Positions 1 to 9,713 of a DNA stretch of 64,000 nt are shown here, one piece after another (position 1 is the first letter of the stretch; each line of letters opens with the position of its first letter). Made by a program: the position numbers and the translations under genes. The notes below the pieces were generated by a model. That model was given only the letters and a program-made list of their open reading frames with translations, had not been told where the DNA came from and did not search any database. Origin of the DNA: Nostoc sp. LEGE 06077. Its GTDB lineage: Bacteria > Cyanobacteriota > Cyanobacteriia > Cyanobacteriales > Nostocaceae. The DNA is taken from the NCBI RefSeq assembly GCF_015207705.1, contig NZ_JADEWI010000010.1, positions 105,382 to 169,381 on the forward strand, read 5' to 3'.

Positions 1-414
1 TATCACCGCATTCGTAACTTAGTGAATGAGGAACTAAAATCTTACTTCCGCCCAGAATTTCTCAACAGGCTGGATGAGATTATTGTCTTCACTCAACTGT
101 CTAAAGATGAAGTCAAGGAAATTGCTGAGATTATGCTCCGCGATGTTGGTCATCGCTTGACGGAAAAAGGTATTGTCCTAGAAGTTACCGAAGCCTTTAA
201 AGAATTGGTAGTCCGACAAGGTTATGACCCTAGCTATGGTGCAAGACCTTTACGTAGGGCAATTATGCGCCTATTGGAAGATTCTTTAGCGGAAGCAATG
301 CTATCTGGCGAAATCGGCAATGGTGACACAGCTATTGTCGATGTAGATGACGATGGTCAAGTTAAAATCCGCAAGTCAGATACGCGGGAGTTACTTTTAG
401 CAAATGCGCGCTAA
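1..414 (+). CDS. clpC: ATP-dependent Clp protease ATP-binding subunit ClpC, C-terminal part (5' end outside window)
   Basis: The reading frame is open from base 1, so the gene starts upstream and only about 137 C-terminal codons are seen. The text matches the end of the second AAA+ module of ClpC/ClpA-type unfoldases: an [19 protein letters not shown] segment (sensor-1 and arginine-finger region), then the small C-terminal domain with the sensor-2 motif GARPLRRAI. ClpC is a hexameric unfoldase that feeds substrates to ClpP in the cytosol. The short acidic tail with no extra domain fits cyanobacterial ClpC better than ClpB. A strong hairpin follows the stop, so this is probably the last gene of its transcript. 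ClpC is more likely than another Hsp100 but the N-terminal half is not visible. Confidence 0.85.
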   Translation, partial: YHRIRNLVNEELKSYFRPEFLNRLDEIIVFTQLSKDEVKEIAEIMLRDVGHRLTEKGIVLEVTEAFKELVVRQGYDPSYGARPLRRAIMRLLEDSLAEAMLSGEIGNGDTAIVDVDDDGQVKIRKSDTRELLLANAR

Positions 415-440
415 TTTTGACAGTCTAATACTTTGAAGCT

Positions 441-477
441 CCAAAATCCCCTGGTTGATCAACCAAGGGATTTTTGG
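441..477 (+). terminator. Rho-independent terminator after clpC
   Basis: A long hairpin with arms CCAAAATCCC..TGGTTGA and TCAACCA..GGGATTTTTGG lies 27 bases after the clpC stop and carries T residues on its 3' side. Confidence 0.75.
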
Positions 478-657
478 CAATTTATTATACTGGGTGAGTA
501 AAATGATTCTCTGTACCCCGCTATCACTTTCACCACCATACAAATACTTGGGGAAGAATGCACAGCTATGCCCCTTGATCAGACATCAATGTGTATCAGA
601 ATTTTAGTGTAATAGTAAGTAGAAGGACTAAATTAAACCTAACTTGAGGTGACAGGG

Positions 658-715
658 TTTCGACTACGCTCAACCCTCTTCTAGTCAGCTTATCGAGCAT
701 TGAGCGAAGTCGAAA
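658..715. repeat. Inverted repeat of a dispersed intergenic family (TTTCGACTACGCTCAA)
   Basis: TTTCGACTACGCTCAA at 658-673 and TTGAGCGAAGTCGAAA at 700-715 are inverted copies with one mismatch around a 26-base spacer. Related half-sites occur near 17,020 (TGAGCGCAGTCGAAG) and 30,690 (TTTCGACTGCACTCAA), so this is a dispersed non-coding repeat. The rest of the 415-1133 gap is AT-rich and shows no gene; the promoter of the STAND gene should lie in its last 150 bases. Confidence 0.6.
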
Positions 716-1133
716 TGCGTGTTCTAAATAATTGTGTCCACCTACTTAAAAGACAAAAAATTACAGATTTTCGCAGAGTTTACGGGAATAGCAACATTTC
801 TCTGCATCCAGATACGCCCTAAAAGTAATCTTCCATATTCTCTTGGTGAGTCTTGCCGTGGGATATGCTAAGATACAGCCGAAAATACGTTTAATATACC
901 TAATCCTGTGTGTAAGATCATTCCGCATAAACTATAGCACTGGAATGATATTTGATAAATTAAGAATGATTTGGCACTATTTCAAGCTAAGGGCGTTTGA
1001 TTAACCATCATCAAGCTTGCTTGAGCTAAAAATTCTCAAATATATATTTTGTAAATAAATTAGAATTACTACATTCTTATGTTGGCAAGCCAATAACATC
1101 AGGGCTAAGTGATAATTAATCAAGTTTTAATAC

Positions 1134-4100
1134 ATGGTATTACAGAATTGGAGACGCAAGCGCGGTGTTTCACTTACTACTAGAGGTTTACAAAAACTTC
1201 AAGAGGCAAAGCGTCAATCAGAAGCCAAGGAAAATTTTGGAAATAGCTTCACACTTGAAGATATCAGTTCACTTTCAGGGTTACATCCCAGCACAATCTC
1301 AAAAGTATTAAATCGAGAAGGGGGAGTTGATAAAAAAACTCTAGAAAAACTATTTTTAGTTTTTAATTTACAAATAAATGAAAGTGACTATTTAAGCTCA
1401 AATAATCATTTAGATTGGGGGGATGCGAGTTTTTTACCCGTTTTTTATGGACGGAAAGAAGAACTGCTCACCTTAGAACAATGGATTCTGGATGAACATT
1501 GCCAATTGGTGGCATTGTTAGGCATGGGTGGGATTGGTAAAACTGCGCTTTCTGTCAAGCTGGCTCAACAGATTCAAGAAGACTTTGAGTATGTGATTTG
1601 GCGATCGCTGCGTGAAGCTCCACCGGTGAAAGCTATACTAACTCAATTGATCCAGTTTTTATCTGACGAGCAAGAAACAGAAGCTAACTTACCAGACAGT
1701 TTAAGCGATCGCATATCACGCTTGATGGATTATCTCCGAAATTATCGCTGTCTATTAATTCTGGATAATGCTGAATCTATTCTCCGTTATGGCAGTCGAG
1801 CCGGCAAATATCGAGAAGGATATGAAGGATATGGTGAATTATTCAAGCGTTTAGGAGAAGCGACTCACCAAAGTTGCCTAGTATTAACTAGTCGAGAAAA
1901 ACCTCAAGAAATAGGATTATTAGAAGGAGAAGCACTACCTGTTCGCGCCTTACAATTAAGTGGCTTGAAGGTAGTGGAAGGCCAAGAAATTTTAAAAGTC
2001 AAAGGATTATCAGCCGCCGAAGATGAATGGAAAGCCATGATTGAATCCTATGGCGGTAATCCATTAGCTTTAAAAATAGTGGCGACAACCATTGAAGATG
2101 TGTTCGCCGGGAATGTAACTGAGTTTTTACAACAAAATACAGTTGTTTTTGGCGATATTCGTGATATTTTAGACCAGCAGTTTGAGCGCTTGTCAGATTT
2201 AGAAAAAGAAATAATGTATTGGTTAGCAATTAATTGTGAACCAGTGGCGCTATCAGACTTGCGAGAGGATATTTTATCGCCAGTACCACCACAAAAATCT
2301 CTAGAAGCGCTAGAATCTTTAGTCAGGCGATCGCTAGTAGAAAAAAGCACAGCAACTTTCACCTTACAACCTGTAGTTATGGAATATGTAACTCAGGTAT
2401 TGATAGAAAAAGTTTGTGAAGAAATAGTCACTGAGAATATTCAGCTTTTGAGATGTCACGCTCTGATCAAGGCAAGTGCTAAAGATTACATCAGAGAAAC
2501 ACAGATTCGCCTCATTCTCAAACCAGTGATTGATGGCTTGCTCACTGTATTAAGAAGCAAAAAAGGTATTGAAAACCAACTAACACAAATTTTACGCAAG
2601 CTTAGAGTAGAATCACCCCAAGAACCAGGATACACAGGGGGAAATATTATTAATCTGCTGTGTCAACTACAGACAGATTTAACAGGCTATGATTTTTCGG
2701 AACTAACAGTTTGGCAAGCTGATTTGCGGAACGTCAAACTACATAATGTTAATTTCCAAAATGCTGATTTAGCCAAATCTGTTTTTACTGAAACCTTTGG
2801 TGGTATTGCCTCAGTAGCTTTTAGTCCTGATGGCAAACTTTTAGCAACGGGAGATACCAATGGTGAGATTCGCTTGTACCAAGTTTCCGACTGGAGACAA
2901 CTCTTAATTTGCAAAGGACATACTAACTGGGTTCCATCACTTGTCTTTAGCCCTGATGGTAGTATGCTGGCAAGCAGTAGTAGCGACCACACTGTGAAGT
3001 TGTGGAATGTCACTACTGGTCAATGTATTCAAACTTTGCAAGGACACAAACATGAGGTGTGGACAGTAGCTTTTAGTCCAGATGGTAACACCCTAACAAG
3101 TGGTAGTAATGACCACATGATAAAACTATGGAGTGTTAGCACTGGTGAATGCCTCAAAACTTTTCAAGGACATACCAGTTGGATAGTCTGTGCCGTTTTC
3201 ACTCTGGATGGTCAGAAACTAGTAAGTGGCAGCGATGACAATACAATTCGTGTGTGGAATGTCAGCACTGGTGAATGCCTTAAAATTTTGCCAGGGCATC
3301 TTGATGGCATAAGATCCATCAGTATCAGTCCTGACGGCCAGACAATTGCCAGTAGCAGTGATGACCAAACAGTAAAGTTATGGGATATTGCAGCTGGGGA
3401 ATGTATTAAAACTCTACATGGACATCATGCTGCTGTCTGGTCAGTAGCCATTAGTCCTCAAGGCAATCTTATCGCTAGTGGTAGTCTCGATCAAACCGTA
3501 AGATTATGGGATTTTCATACAGGTCAATGCCTGAAAACCCTTCAAGGACACTCTGGTTGGGTACTTTCTGTTGCCTTTAATTTGCAAAGGAATCTTCTCG
3601 CTACTAGCAGTGATGACCAAACTGTGAAACTATGGGACGTTAATACTGGTCAATGTCTGAAGACGCTTAGTGGTTATACCAGTCAGTCTTGGTCAGTTGC
3701 TTATAGTCCAGATGGTCAAATGTTGGCAAGTGGCGGTCACGATCAAATAGTGAGGTTATGGGATATTCATACAGAACAAGCTTTGCACAATTTCTTAGGA
3801 CATAGTGCGGTGGTTCGATCAGTTGCTTTTAGCCCAAATGGACAAAAATTGGCAAGCGGCAGTGATGATCGCATAGTGAACTTATGGGATGTGAATACAG
3901 GTCAATCCTGGCAAACTTTTCAGGGACATCGTGCCGCAATCCAGTCAGTTATCTTCAGTCCAGATGGGCAAAAACTTGCAAGTGCCAGTGAAGATCAAAC
4001 AGTGCGGTTGTGGGATGTGAATACGGGTCAATCCTTGCAAACTTTTCAGGGACATAGTGCTGCGGTTCAATCAGTTGCCTTTAGTCCTCAAGGGAGAACA

Positions 4101-4652
4101 TTGGCAAGTGGTGCTTGGGATCAGACAGTCAAAATATGGGATGTCAACACTGGTGAGTGCGAACAAACATTAGAGGGTCATACAAATTGGGTATGGTCAA
4201 TCGCTTATAGCCCGAATGGTGAACTACTGGCAAGTGCTAGTTATGACGGAACAATTCGGTTATGGAGTGTTAGGACTGGTGTTTGTTTAAAAACTTTAGA
4301 GGTTTGTGCAAATAGTATTGTTAAAGCAGTTGTTTTTAATCAAGACGGTCAAATTCTGGCTAGTAGTAGTCCCGATTACACAATTAAGTTATGGGATGTG
4401 GATACAGGCGAATGTCAAAGAACACTATATGGACATTCAGCTTGGGTATGGTCAATAGCTTTTAGCCCAGATAATCAAACTCTGGCCAGTAGCAGTGCGG
4501 ATGAGACAATTAGAGTCTGGGATGTCAGCACAACTGAGTGCGTAAAAACTTTAAAAGCTAAAAAATTTTATGAGGGAACGAATATTAGGGGGATTACAGG
4601 TTTAACTGCCGCAACTATTACTACTTTGAAGGGATTGGGGGCAGTTGCTTAG
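1134..4652 (+). CDS. STAND-type NTPase: HTH, NB-ARC, pentapeptide-like segment and 14 WD40 repeats
   Basis: A 1,172-residue cytosolic signalling protein. Residues about 35-85 look like a lambda/XRE-type helix-turn-helix ([20 protein letters not shown]). The NB-ARC ATPase follows: P-loop GMGGIGKT at 130-137, Walker B CLLILDN at 206-212, a TSRE sensor-like segment near 252 and GGNPLAL near 309. Residues about 515-553 are pentapeptide-like. The C-terminal half holds 14 WD40 repeats, each ending in a [VI][KR][LIV]W[DNS] pattern, enough for two seven-bladed propellers. A short tail, [15 protein letters not shown], closes the protein. By family knowledge these proteins are ATP switches: the propellers sense a ligand and the N-terminus sends the signal. 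The ligand and target cannot be read here. It stands alone with long flanking gaps. Confidence 0.9.
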   Translation: MVLQNWRRKRGVSLTTRGLQKLQEAKRQSEAKENFGNSFTLEDISSLSGLHPSTISKVLNREGGVDKKTLEKLFLVFNLQINESDYLSSNNHLDWGDASFLPVFYGRKEELLTLEQWILDEHCQLVALLGMGGIGKTALSVKLAQQIQEDFEYVIWRSLREAPPVKAILTQLIQFLSDEQETEANLPDSLSDRISRLMDYLRNYRCLLILDNAESILRYGSRAGKYREGYEGYGELFKRLGEATHQSCLVLTSREKPQEIGLLEGEALPVRALQLSGLKVVEGQEILKVKGLSAAEDEWKAMIESYGGNPLALKIVATTIEDVFAGNVTEFLQQNTVVFGDIRDILDQQFERLSDLEKEIMYWLAINCEPVALSDLREDILSPVPPQKSLEALESLVRRSLVEKSTATFTLQPVVMEYVTQVLIEKVCEEIVTENIQLLRCHALIKASAKDYIRETQIRLILKPVIDGLLTVLRSKKGIENQLTQILRKLRVESPQEPGYTGGNIINLLCQLQTDLTGYDFSELTVWQADLRNVKLHNVNFQNADLAKSVFTETFGGIASVAFSPDGKLLATGDTNGEIRLYQVSDWRQLLICKGHTNWVPSLVFSPDGSMLASSSSDHTVKLWNVTTGQCIQTLQGHKHEVWTVAFSPDGNTLTSGSNDHMIKLWSVSTGECLKTFQGHTSWIVCAVFTLDGQKLVSGSDDNTIRVWNVSTGECLKILPGHLDGIRSISISPDGQTIASSSDDQTVKLWDIAAGECIKTLHGHHAAVWSVAISPQGNLIASGSLDQTVRLWDFHTGQCLKTLQGHSGWVLSVAFNLQRNLLATSSDDQTVKLWDVNTGQCLKTLSGYTSQSWSVAYSPDGQMLASGGHDQIVRLWDIHTEQALHNFLGHSAVVRSVAFSPNGQKLASGSDDRIVNLWDVNTGQSWQTFQGHRAAIQSVIFSPDGQKLASASEDQTVRLWDVNTGQSLQTFQGHSAAVQSVAFSPQGRTLASGAWDQTVKIWDVNTGECEQTLEGHTNWVWSIAYSPNGELLASASYDGTIRLWSVRTGVCLKTLEVCANSIVKAVVFNQDGQILASSSPDYTIKLWDVDTGECQRTLYGHSAWVWSIAFSPDNQTLASSSADETIRVWDVSTTECVKTLKAKKFYEGTNIRGITGLTAATITTLKGLGAVA

Positions 4653-4670
4653 AATACTGAATTGGTATTT

Positions 4671-4790
4671 TAGGACTACGCAAAAAAACGAAAAATTAAG
4701 GTTTGAGAAAAGGGTGTAGGGGTATGGGCGTGAAAAACGCACTCCTACAACCAGTCTCAACAGATAATCTTTGTGCGTAAGTAAGTCCTG
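4671..4790. repeat. Dispersed intergenic repeat bounded by AGGACT..ACGCA ends
   Basis: AGGACTACGCAAAA starts at 4671 and the inverted form TTTGTGCGTAAGTAAGTCCT ends at 4789, bracketing about 120 bases downstream of the STAND gene. Similar GGACTTACGCA or GCACTTACGCA starts followed by a GGGTGTA-like or GTGTAAGGG segment occur at 17,935 and 36,483. No coding capacity is seen. Confidence 0.5.
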
Positions 4791-4881
4791 ACTCTTATTT
4801 AGTACAAGCTAGATAATTGAGGGACACACTCTCTGATTACTTAATCACCTAAGCTCTATCAATTAGACAAATAGGCAGAAA

Positions 4882-5103
4882 CTAAAGATCAGCCATAGGA
4901 ATGTCGCTAGGCAATCCATGTGCGAATTCCTCGAACATGATTTTTTCTAACTCTAAATCTGTGTCATCTAATATTGCTAAGTTATTGTCACTGAGATTAG
5001 TGTCAGAATTATGATGATTCAAAGATTTGTTTTGAATCACAGAATCATCATGAGTGAAAGATGACTGGGTGATTGTTGTAATTGTTGATGTTGCTGTTTT
5101 CAT
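4882..5103 (-). CDS. Small acidic peptide of 73 residues downstream of the diiron oxidase gene
   Basis: I do not recognise this protein. It begins with a Thr/Ser-rich stretch (MKTATSTITTITQSS), continues polar and Asn/Asp-rich, and ends in an acidic helix-like segment (DDTDLELEKIMFEEFAHG) and a tail LPSDIPMADL. It has no Cys and no membrane segment. The start is well supported: AAGGAG lies 6 bases before the ATG. It sits 104 bases behind the heme-oxygenase-like enzyme on the same strand and probably shares its transcript. The layout, a small acidic peptide beside an oxidative enzyme, resembles a RiPP precursor or a small partner protein, but no family signature supports either. Confidence 0.6.
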   Translation of the reverse strand: MKTATSTITTITQSSFTHDDSVIQNKSLNHHNSDTNLSDNNLAILDDTDLELEKIMFEEFAHGLPSDIPMADL

Positions 5104-5207
5104 GTTTTTCTCCTTGGTAATTGCACTGAATTGAATGTTCGCAAAACCTTTTGAAAAAATTTACGCTTGGTTATTTGGTCAGTACCTCAGTAGTTAATAA
5201 CCAAGCC

Positions 5208-6059
5208 TTACTCATCCTGATGACTGAGTTTTAGTGGTTCTAAAACATTTTCAATCTCCTCATCTGATATATAAGCTTCTGACGGTGGGCTAAAACGCAA
5301 TAATGCGGCTTGATAACAGGCTTGTGCCACACGATCGCACTCTTGGGGAGTTAGCCCGGCAATCATCGCCACTGTTTCCTTAACGTGCTGTACCTCGTTG
5401 CTACTAATAGCACTGTGTACACGTAGGCAACGGGTAGCATTGATACCTGGTGGTAGCAATTCCTCTACTTTTTGAATGTACGCTTCTCCTATACATATCC
5501 CTAAACGTTCTGCCGTATAGGAATAGCCCACGCAATCAATTGGGTCTGAGTCCTGTGAGCTTTGGGCGAAATAATCCATTAATGCCTTTGCCGCAGGAGG
5601 ATAAAACGCTTGAACAACAGCTTCGGCTCTATAACCCATTGAGCGAATATCCCGCAGAGCCAGTAAATCGTGACCAGCTTCATCTTGTGCTTTTTGTGCA
5701 GCCCACTGTGCCAAACTCTGACGATTTGCTGAGGCGAAACGCGATCGCGCTTCTTCCATTAGTTGTGGAGTAGAATGGCACAAATGGTAAAAACCAGCCA
5801 GTCGCCATACCCAACGGGTAGCGGTTAAAGTTGGTGGTCGGCGATCAGACTTTACTGTGTGCCAAGCAGATACTATTGCCCGATCTAAAAGCTTTCGGGT
5901 TTTAGATAAGGTATCTGCATCCATCATTTTTTGATTTGAGGAATCACCGCTAACATCTGATTGCGGTTGATTTACCCAACTACTATTGTTTGTCTCCATC
6001 CTTACCTTATCAGGCTGAATACGTGCTGATTCTGTATCAATTAAGAATTCATTAGGCAT
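5208..6059 (-). CDS. Heme-oxygenase-like (HDO/iron-containing redox enzyme) family protein
   Basis: A 283-residue, mostly helical protein. The first 45 residues are polar and probably disordered. The core has the metal-ligand pattern of heme-oxygenase-like or ferritin-like diiron proteins: E127xxH130 (QDEAGHD), E184 (YTAER) and E222xxH225 (NEVQH), with H215 close by. Family knowledge: such proteins use one or two irons for oxidative C-C, C-N or N-hydroxylation chemistry on small or peptide substrates. The substrate is unknown. The start is uncertain: the ATG at 6059 has only a weak GGGAG upstream, and an internal ATG at 5999 (residue 21) follows AAGGTAAGG directly. The 73-residue peptide gene lies downstream in the same direction. 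Confidence 0.7.
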   Translation of the reverse strand: MPNEFLIDTESARIQPDKVRMETNNSSWVNQPQSDVSGDSSNQKMMDADTLSKTRKLLDRAIVSAWHTVKSDRRPPTLTATRWVWRLAGFYHLCHSTPQLMEEARSRFASANRQSLAQWAAQKAQDEAGHDLLALRDIRSMGYRAEAVVQAFYPPAAKALMDYFAQSSQDSDPIDCVGYSYTAERLGICIGEAYIQKVEELLPPGINATRCLRVHSAISSNEVQHVKETVAMIAGLTPQECDRVAQACYQAALLRFSPPSEAYISDEEIENVLEPLKLSHQDE

Positions 6060-6366
6060 GGTTCGCTTTGTACACTCCCATATCTTTGTAGGATCTTGAC
6101 TGGTAATTCTGCTACTGCCAAAGATCGTAGATAACTGAATAATTAAATAATTTCAATACACCTATGAGACAACTGCGCTTTTTAAAAATTTTTCTCACTT
6201 AAAAATTATGAATTGATGGCCAAATGGGATTTTCTGCGTTTCTCAAGTAAATTTCTGAATCAAGAATATCTGTAAAAAGCTTAACTTTAAGCTTAAAATC
6301 TTGATTTTCACTGGTAAAGATGTTTCAGTATTGGCAATATTTAGTAGACTCCATACGAACTGGAAA

Positions 6367-6555
6367 ATGATGGATAAAACATTTGCCCTTGGATTTCCTG
6401 GTTTGACAACCTCCACTAAAAAACAGGTAGTCAGGCAAATCACTATAGACTTGACTCCAGATGAAGCTCAAAACCTAGAAAAATACTGTGAACAGACAGG
6501 ACAAGCAGTCTCGAATGTGATTGAGGAACTCATTCGAGGGTTATCTGTAACCTAA
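6367..6555 (+). CDS. Ribbon-helix-helix (CopG-like) small protein, copy 1
   Basis: About 62 residues from the tandem ATG codons at 6367/6370; the frame is open to 6301 but the upstream part looks non-coding. The C-terminal 45 residues, starting RQITIDLTPDEAQNLEKY, have the beta-strand plus two-helix layout of CopG/Arc repressors, with the strand ITIDL followed by an EAQNLEKYCEQTG helix and a VIEELIRGL helix. Such dimers bind DNA through the strand. A closely related copy lies 61 bases away on the opposite strand (6617-6769). No toxin gene is next to it, so a stand-alone repressor or plasmid-derived orphan is more likely than an antitoxin. Confidence 0.6.
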   Translation: MMDKTFALGFPGLTTSTKKQVVRQITIDLTPDEAQNLEKYCEQTGQAVSNVIEELIRGLSVT

Positions 6556-6616
6556 GTTAGTTAAAGTTGAGAAAATCCTCAATACAATGCTGGAAAACAT
6601 AGACCCAGCTTGAAGA

Positions 6617-6769
6617 CTACTCAGATCTTGTAGTAGCCAATCCTCTAATCAATTCCCTGATCACATCTGTTGCTGGTCTCCCTGTTTGGTCACAATATTT
6701 TTCTAAGCTTTTGGCTTCGTTTAATGCCAGGTTGATGGTTATTCGCTTGACCGCCCATTTTTTATTCAT
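6617..6769 (-). CDS. Ribbon-helix-helix (CopG-like) small protein, copy 2
   Basis: A 50-residue ORF from the ATG at 6769 to TAG at 6617. It reads MNKKWAVKRITINLALNEA, then an EAKSLEKYCDQTG helix and VIRELIRGL. It aligns without gaps to the neighbouring copy: ITINL/ITIDL, LEKYCDQTGRP/LEKYCEQTGQA and VIRELIRGLAT/VIEELIRGLSV. Conservation of both sequence and frame between two copies is the main evidence that it is a gene. The two copies converge, with 61 bases between their stops. Function is inferred only as a DNA-binding dimer. Confidence 0.6.
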   Translation of the reverse strand: MNKKWAVKRITINLALNEAKSLEKYCDQTGRPATDVIRELIRGLATTRSE

Positions 6770-7377
6770 GCTATAAATCTGGTTGTATTAGATGAAACTA
6801 CAGAAATTTTCATTTATTTCAGACCATCCTCTAGCTTTTGTCTCTACGCTTGTACGCTCTTTAAAAGAGAGAGAGTGATTTACCTAAAATAAAAAATAGC
6901 TAAAAAAGTATGCCTTTGCTTTCATCAGCTATCTTCAGAAATCATCAAAGATGTTTATTTATCTTGCTAAGAGACGAAGCATATTGCCTCCGCATCACTT
7001 TTCAAAGACGCTCTAAAGTTTCTCCAGTTTCTGTTTTCTCTGGTATTTAGATCAATCAGGGTCTAAATTTCTTACTGAGAATATTACCACTCAAGTCAAG
7101 CATCAGCCAAATATGATGTTATGACCAGATATTTTGAAAATTAGCACAATGATGTAAGTAATGATTTCGATGAAGGTGATTAAAATTGACAAAATAGTCC
7201 AGAAGTAGAAGATTAAGTGCAAAATGAGGGTTATAGATAGTCCAAACTCCTTTCTATTGCATCTTTGCTAACTCCCACAATCTTTTAAGGCTGTGTTTCC
7301 TTCATTACAAGTTTATGTGTGATAAAGTTTAGTTAAGTTTTTATTATTAATTAATAAACAATTTATTAAATAATTTG
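6770..7377. other. AT-rich intergenic region without a supported gene
   Basis: About 600 bases, AT-rich, with no ORF of protein-like composition on either strand. It holds the upstream region of the minus-strand RHH gene and ends at a very strong hairpin (7378-7419). Confidence 0.5.
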
Positions 7378-7419
7378 ATTTAAAATCTCCCTGGTATAAG
7401 TACCAGGGAGATTTTAAAT
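7378..7419 (+). repeat. Perfect 19-bp stem-loop
   Basis: ATTTAAAATCTCCCTGGTA (7378-7396), loop TAAG, then its exact complement (7401-7419). No T-run follows on the + strand, and the 3' arm ends at the ATG of a mini-ORF. It could be a terminator remnant or a structure controlling that ORF. Confidence 0.6.
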
Positions 7420-7576
7420 GACTAATGAATGCAAACAGAACAAGCGTCGCGTCAAGATTAAGCTTCCAGATAGGCAAACAAAGTTAAATCTGGTACATTA
7501 AACTCGGAAAAATTCCCGAAAGATGCTACGAAAACAAGAAGAAAAAACTTGGGAAGAGTTGATGATGTGTGAGTAA
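7418..7576 (+). pseudogene. Mini-ORF pair in one frame, separated by TAA (possible remnant)
   Basis: The frame from ATG 7418 gives 27 residues, basic in the middle (KRRVKIKLPDRQTK), then TAA at 7499. The same frame continues through an ATG at 7523 (MLRKQEEKTWEELMMCE) to a second TAA at 7574. Together they would form a 52-codon basic/acidic peptide with one internal stop. I do not recognise it. It may be a decayed small gene or chance. Confidence 0.25.
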
Positions 7577-7579
7577 TTT

Positions 7580-8317
7580 TTAAATTTTGCTTTTTAAAAC
7601 TCCTATTTCTTGTTGGATTGGCAAAACATCCAAAATATCAGTTTGGGAACAATATTTCAGGTCTTCATGACATTCCAGGCGTAACAGGCGTTTGCCATGA
7701 CTAGCATGATGGAATAATCCCAATAAATTATCTTGCCACTGTGTGTAAAGAGCGATCGCCCCAATTAATTCATCATTACCAGCTAATTCATTTGCTGACA
7801 CCTGGGATTGTGCAACGATACTATGGGCGATCGCACCAGCACAAACTGTATCTTCTAAGGCAAAACTTCCTTCCCAACCAGAACCAACAATCCAGACTGT
7901 TTCTGGTTGTTTTTCTAAAAGATACTGTACTGTTGCGGCTCGGTTGATCAAAGCTGCGGCTAGGACAGCCGGAGAGTTTTGCACCCGTTGTAAAGCACGA
8001 GTCCCATTTGTCGTACTGATGAACAGGCGACGACCCTGCACCAAATCTGATGTACAGTCTAGGGGAGAGTTACCGAGTTCAAAGCCAGTAACTTTGGCTC
8101 CGCCACGTTCTCCGGCTCTTAAACGTTTTTCTGCTGGCCATTGTTCGCTAACTTCTACGAGCTTGGTTAAATCGCTGAATACTTGTACTGCTTCGCCACC
8201 AGCCGCTAAGACTGTGGCAATTGTGCTAGTGGCTCGCAAGACATCAACTGCGATCGCGCAGTCGGGGATTTCATCCTTGGGAGTTAATTCTGGAGTATGG
8301 TATAAGAATAACTTCAC
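7580..8317 (-). CDS. comB: 2-phosphosulfolactate phosphatase family protein (ComB)
   Basis: 245 residues, usual family length. Visible family features are [20 protein letters not shown] near the N-terminus, the central [14 protein letters not shown] block and [11 protein letters not shown], which carry the Mg-binding and phosphate-binding residues of ComB. The founding enzyme hydrolyses 2-phosphosulfolactate to sulfolactate in archaeal coenzyme M synthesis. Cyanobacteria do not make coenzyme M as far as known, so the physiological substrate here is open (sulfolactate or another acid phosphate). Monocistronic layout; cytosolic. Confidence 0.88.
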   Translation of the reverse strand: MKLFLYHTPELTPKDEIPDCAIAVDVLRATSTIATVLAAGGEAVQVFSDLTKLVEVSEQWPAEKRLRAGERGGAKVTGFELGNSPLDCTSDLVQGRRLFISTTNGTRALQRVQNSPAVLAAALINRAATVQYLLEKQPETVWIVGSGWEGSFALEDTVCAGAIAHSIVAQSQVSANELAGNDELIGAIALYTQWQDNLLGLFHHASHGKRLLRLECHEDLKYCSQTDILDVLPIQQEIGVLKSKI

Positions 8318-8456
8318 GCGCTGGATACACCTGCTCTAAATATTATTGTCGAGATACATTCTAATTTGTGTGAATAGTCATAATGACAATTCAAGCAATA
8401 GGAATTTCTAGAGGTGATAGCAAGATTCAGGCCAATGAGGGCAGAAAACCTTGACT

Positions 8457-9092
8457 TTAACTGTTACTTAACTGTTGTTTAAGATGGCGTATGGCGGCGC
8501 TGGTGTTGCGTTGATAGGCAATTTGCACACACTGGGCGATGGCGCTGGGCAAATCAAATTCTGGAAAATAGCGACTCTGGGTTTGCATTGGGTAATCGGT
8601 TCCCTGCAATTGGTAAATCAATAACTGCTGTTTTTTAAATAGCCAAACTTCTGGAACACGATAAGGCAGATAATCTTCCACGTCGGAATAACTAGTGACA
8701 TCAATTTCAATCACCAAATCAGGCGGGGGATCTTGTTTCCAGTCAATTCGCTTTTTACCTGAGACGGCTTGCCAATTATCAATATAAAAACAATAGTCAG
8801 GCTCAATACCACTTTCTTCGGGTAGCGCCATAGTCACGGGGGTAAACGCATCATATTCCCTGCCATCGTGATCTAACAGAGCCTTCACAATATCTGCTAC
8901 TAAATTGGCATCTCGTCCATGTACAGGCAAAGGTGACATGAGTAATACTTCTCCATCACGATATTTAATGCGAGGAATTGAGCCATCTCCCCGTTGTTCA
9001 CAGAGGCGCTGATACTCTGGCCAAGTAGCAGGTAGGCGCACCACAGAACCAGCAGGTAATTGAATTTTGTCATAGGAGACTAGGGCATACAT
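8457..9092 (-). CDS. Uma2 family (DUF820) putative endonuclease
   Basis: 211 residues from the ATG at 9092, which is preceded by AAAGGA at proper distance; the frame is open to 9239 but that extension has no family features. The PD-(D/E)xK-like core is seen as PLPVHGRDANLVADIV, EPDYCFY, PDLVIEIDVTS and VPEVWLF. Uma2 proteins are extremely numerous in cyanobacteria, often in many paralogues, and their targets and biological role are unknown. No partner gene is apparent. Confidence 0.85.
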   Translation of the reverse strand: MYALVSYDKIQLPAGSVVRLPATWPEYQRLCEQRGDGSIPRIKYRDGEVLLMSPLPVHGRDANLVADIVKALLDHDGREYDAFTPVTMALPEESGIEPDYCFYIDNWQAVSGKKRIDWKQDPPPDLVIEIDVTSYSDVEDYLPYRVPEVWLFKKQQLLIYQLQGTDYPMQTQSRYFPEFDLPSAIAQCVQIAYQRNTSAAIRHLKQQLSNS

Positions 9093-9293
9093 AATTGCAG
9101 ATCCTTTGAGTGGTAGTGAAGGGCAATGATTATGAAGATTTGAGATGGTATTTTTAAAGGTGCGATCGCTTAGTTGATTTAATTTAATCAAATATCCCAG
9201 TAACAGGGGATTTATAATAACCTTACCTTGGTTAATCAAGAGGGGAATTTTGCAGCAAATCTGCCAATCTAAACTCTAGGATCTAAAATCGAC

Positions 9294-9713
9294 ATGGCAC
9301 CTTTACCCGATTACCGCCCAAAACAACTGTCTGTAGGCCCCTTAGAAGCAGAAATTTTAAATATTGTCTGGGAACTTGGTTCTGCGACAGTTAAAGATGT
9401 ACACGATCGCATTTTGGCTGATCCTAACCGAGAATTGGCTTATACTTCTGTCACCACAGTGCTGCGGCGACTCACAGAAAAAGGTTGGCTGGCCTGCGAT
9501 AAACAAGGACGAGCTTTTTATTGGCGACCATTGTTGAGTAAGCAACAAGCTCAAGTCATTAAAGCTCATGATCAATTACAACGATTTTTAGCGGTGGGTA
9601 ATCCTGATGTCATCGCCGCTTTTGCCGATAGTCTGGATGAAAATGCGAGTCAGCAAATAGAAGCGATCGCCAAGCGCATTCAAGCTGCACGTCAAGCCAG
9701 GGAGGAACAATAA
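9294..9713 (+). CDS. BlaI/MecI/CopY family transcriptional repressor
   Basis: 139 residues. An N-terminal winged helix is readable (LGPLEAEILNIVWELGSATVKDVHDRI, then YTSVTTVLRRLTEKGWL), followed by a helical dimerisation tail. In BlaI/MecI systems the repressor is cleaved when a partner membrane metalloprotease senses a signal. The downstream gene is exactly such a protease: its ATG overlaps this stop (TAATG), which implies coupled translation. No beta-lactamase or copper gene is adjacent, so the regulated target and inducer are unknown. Confidence 0.88.
   Translation: MAPLPDYRPKQLSVGPLEAEILNIVWELGSATVKDVHDRILADPNRELAYTSVTTVLRRLTEKGWLACDKQGRAFYWRPLLSKQQAQVIKAHDQLQRFLAVGNPDVIAAFADSLDENASQQIEAIAKRIQAARQAREEQ

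Noticed and set aside
8457..9239. Longer Uma2 start at 9,239
   Set aside because: The first 49 codons have no family features, and the ATG at 9,092 has AAAGGA in place.
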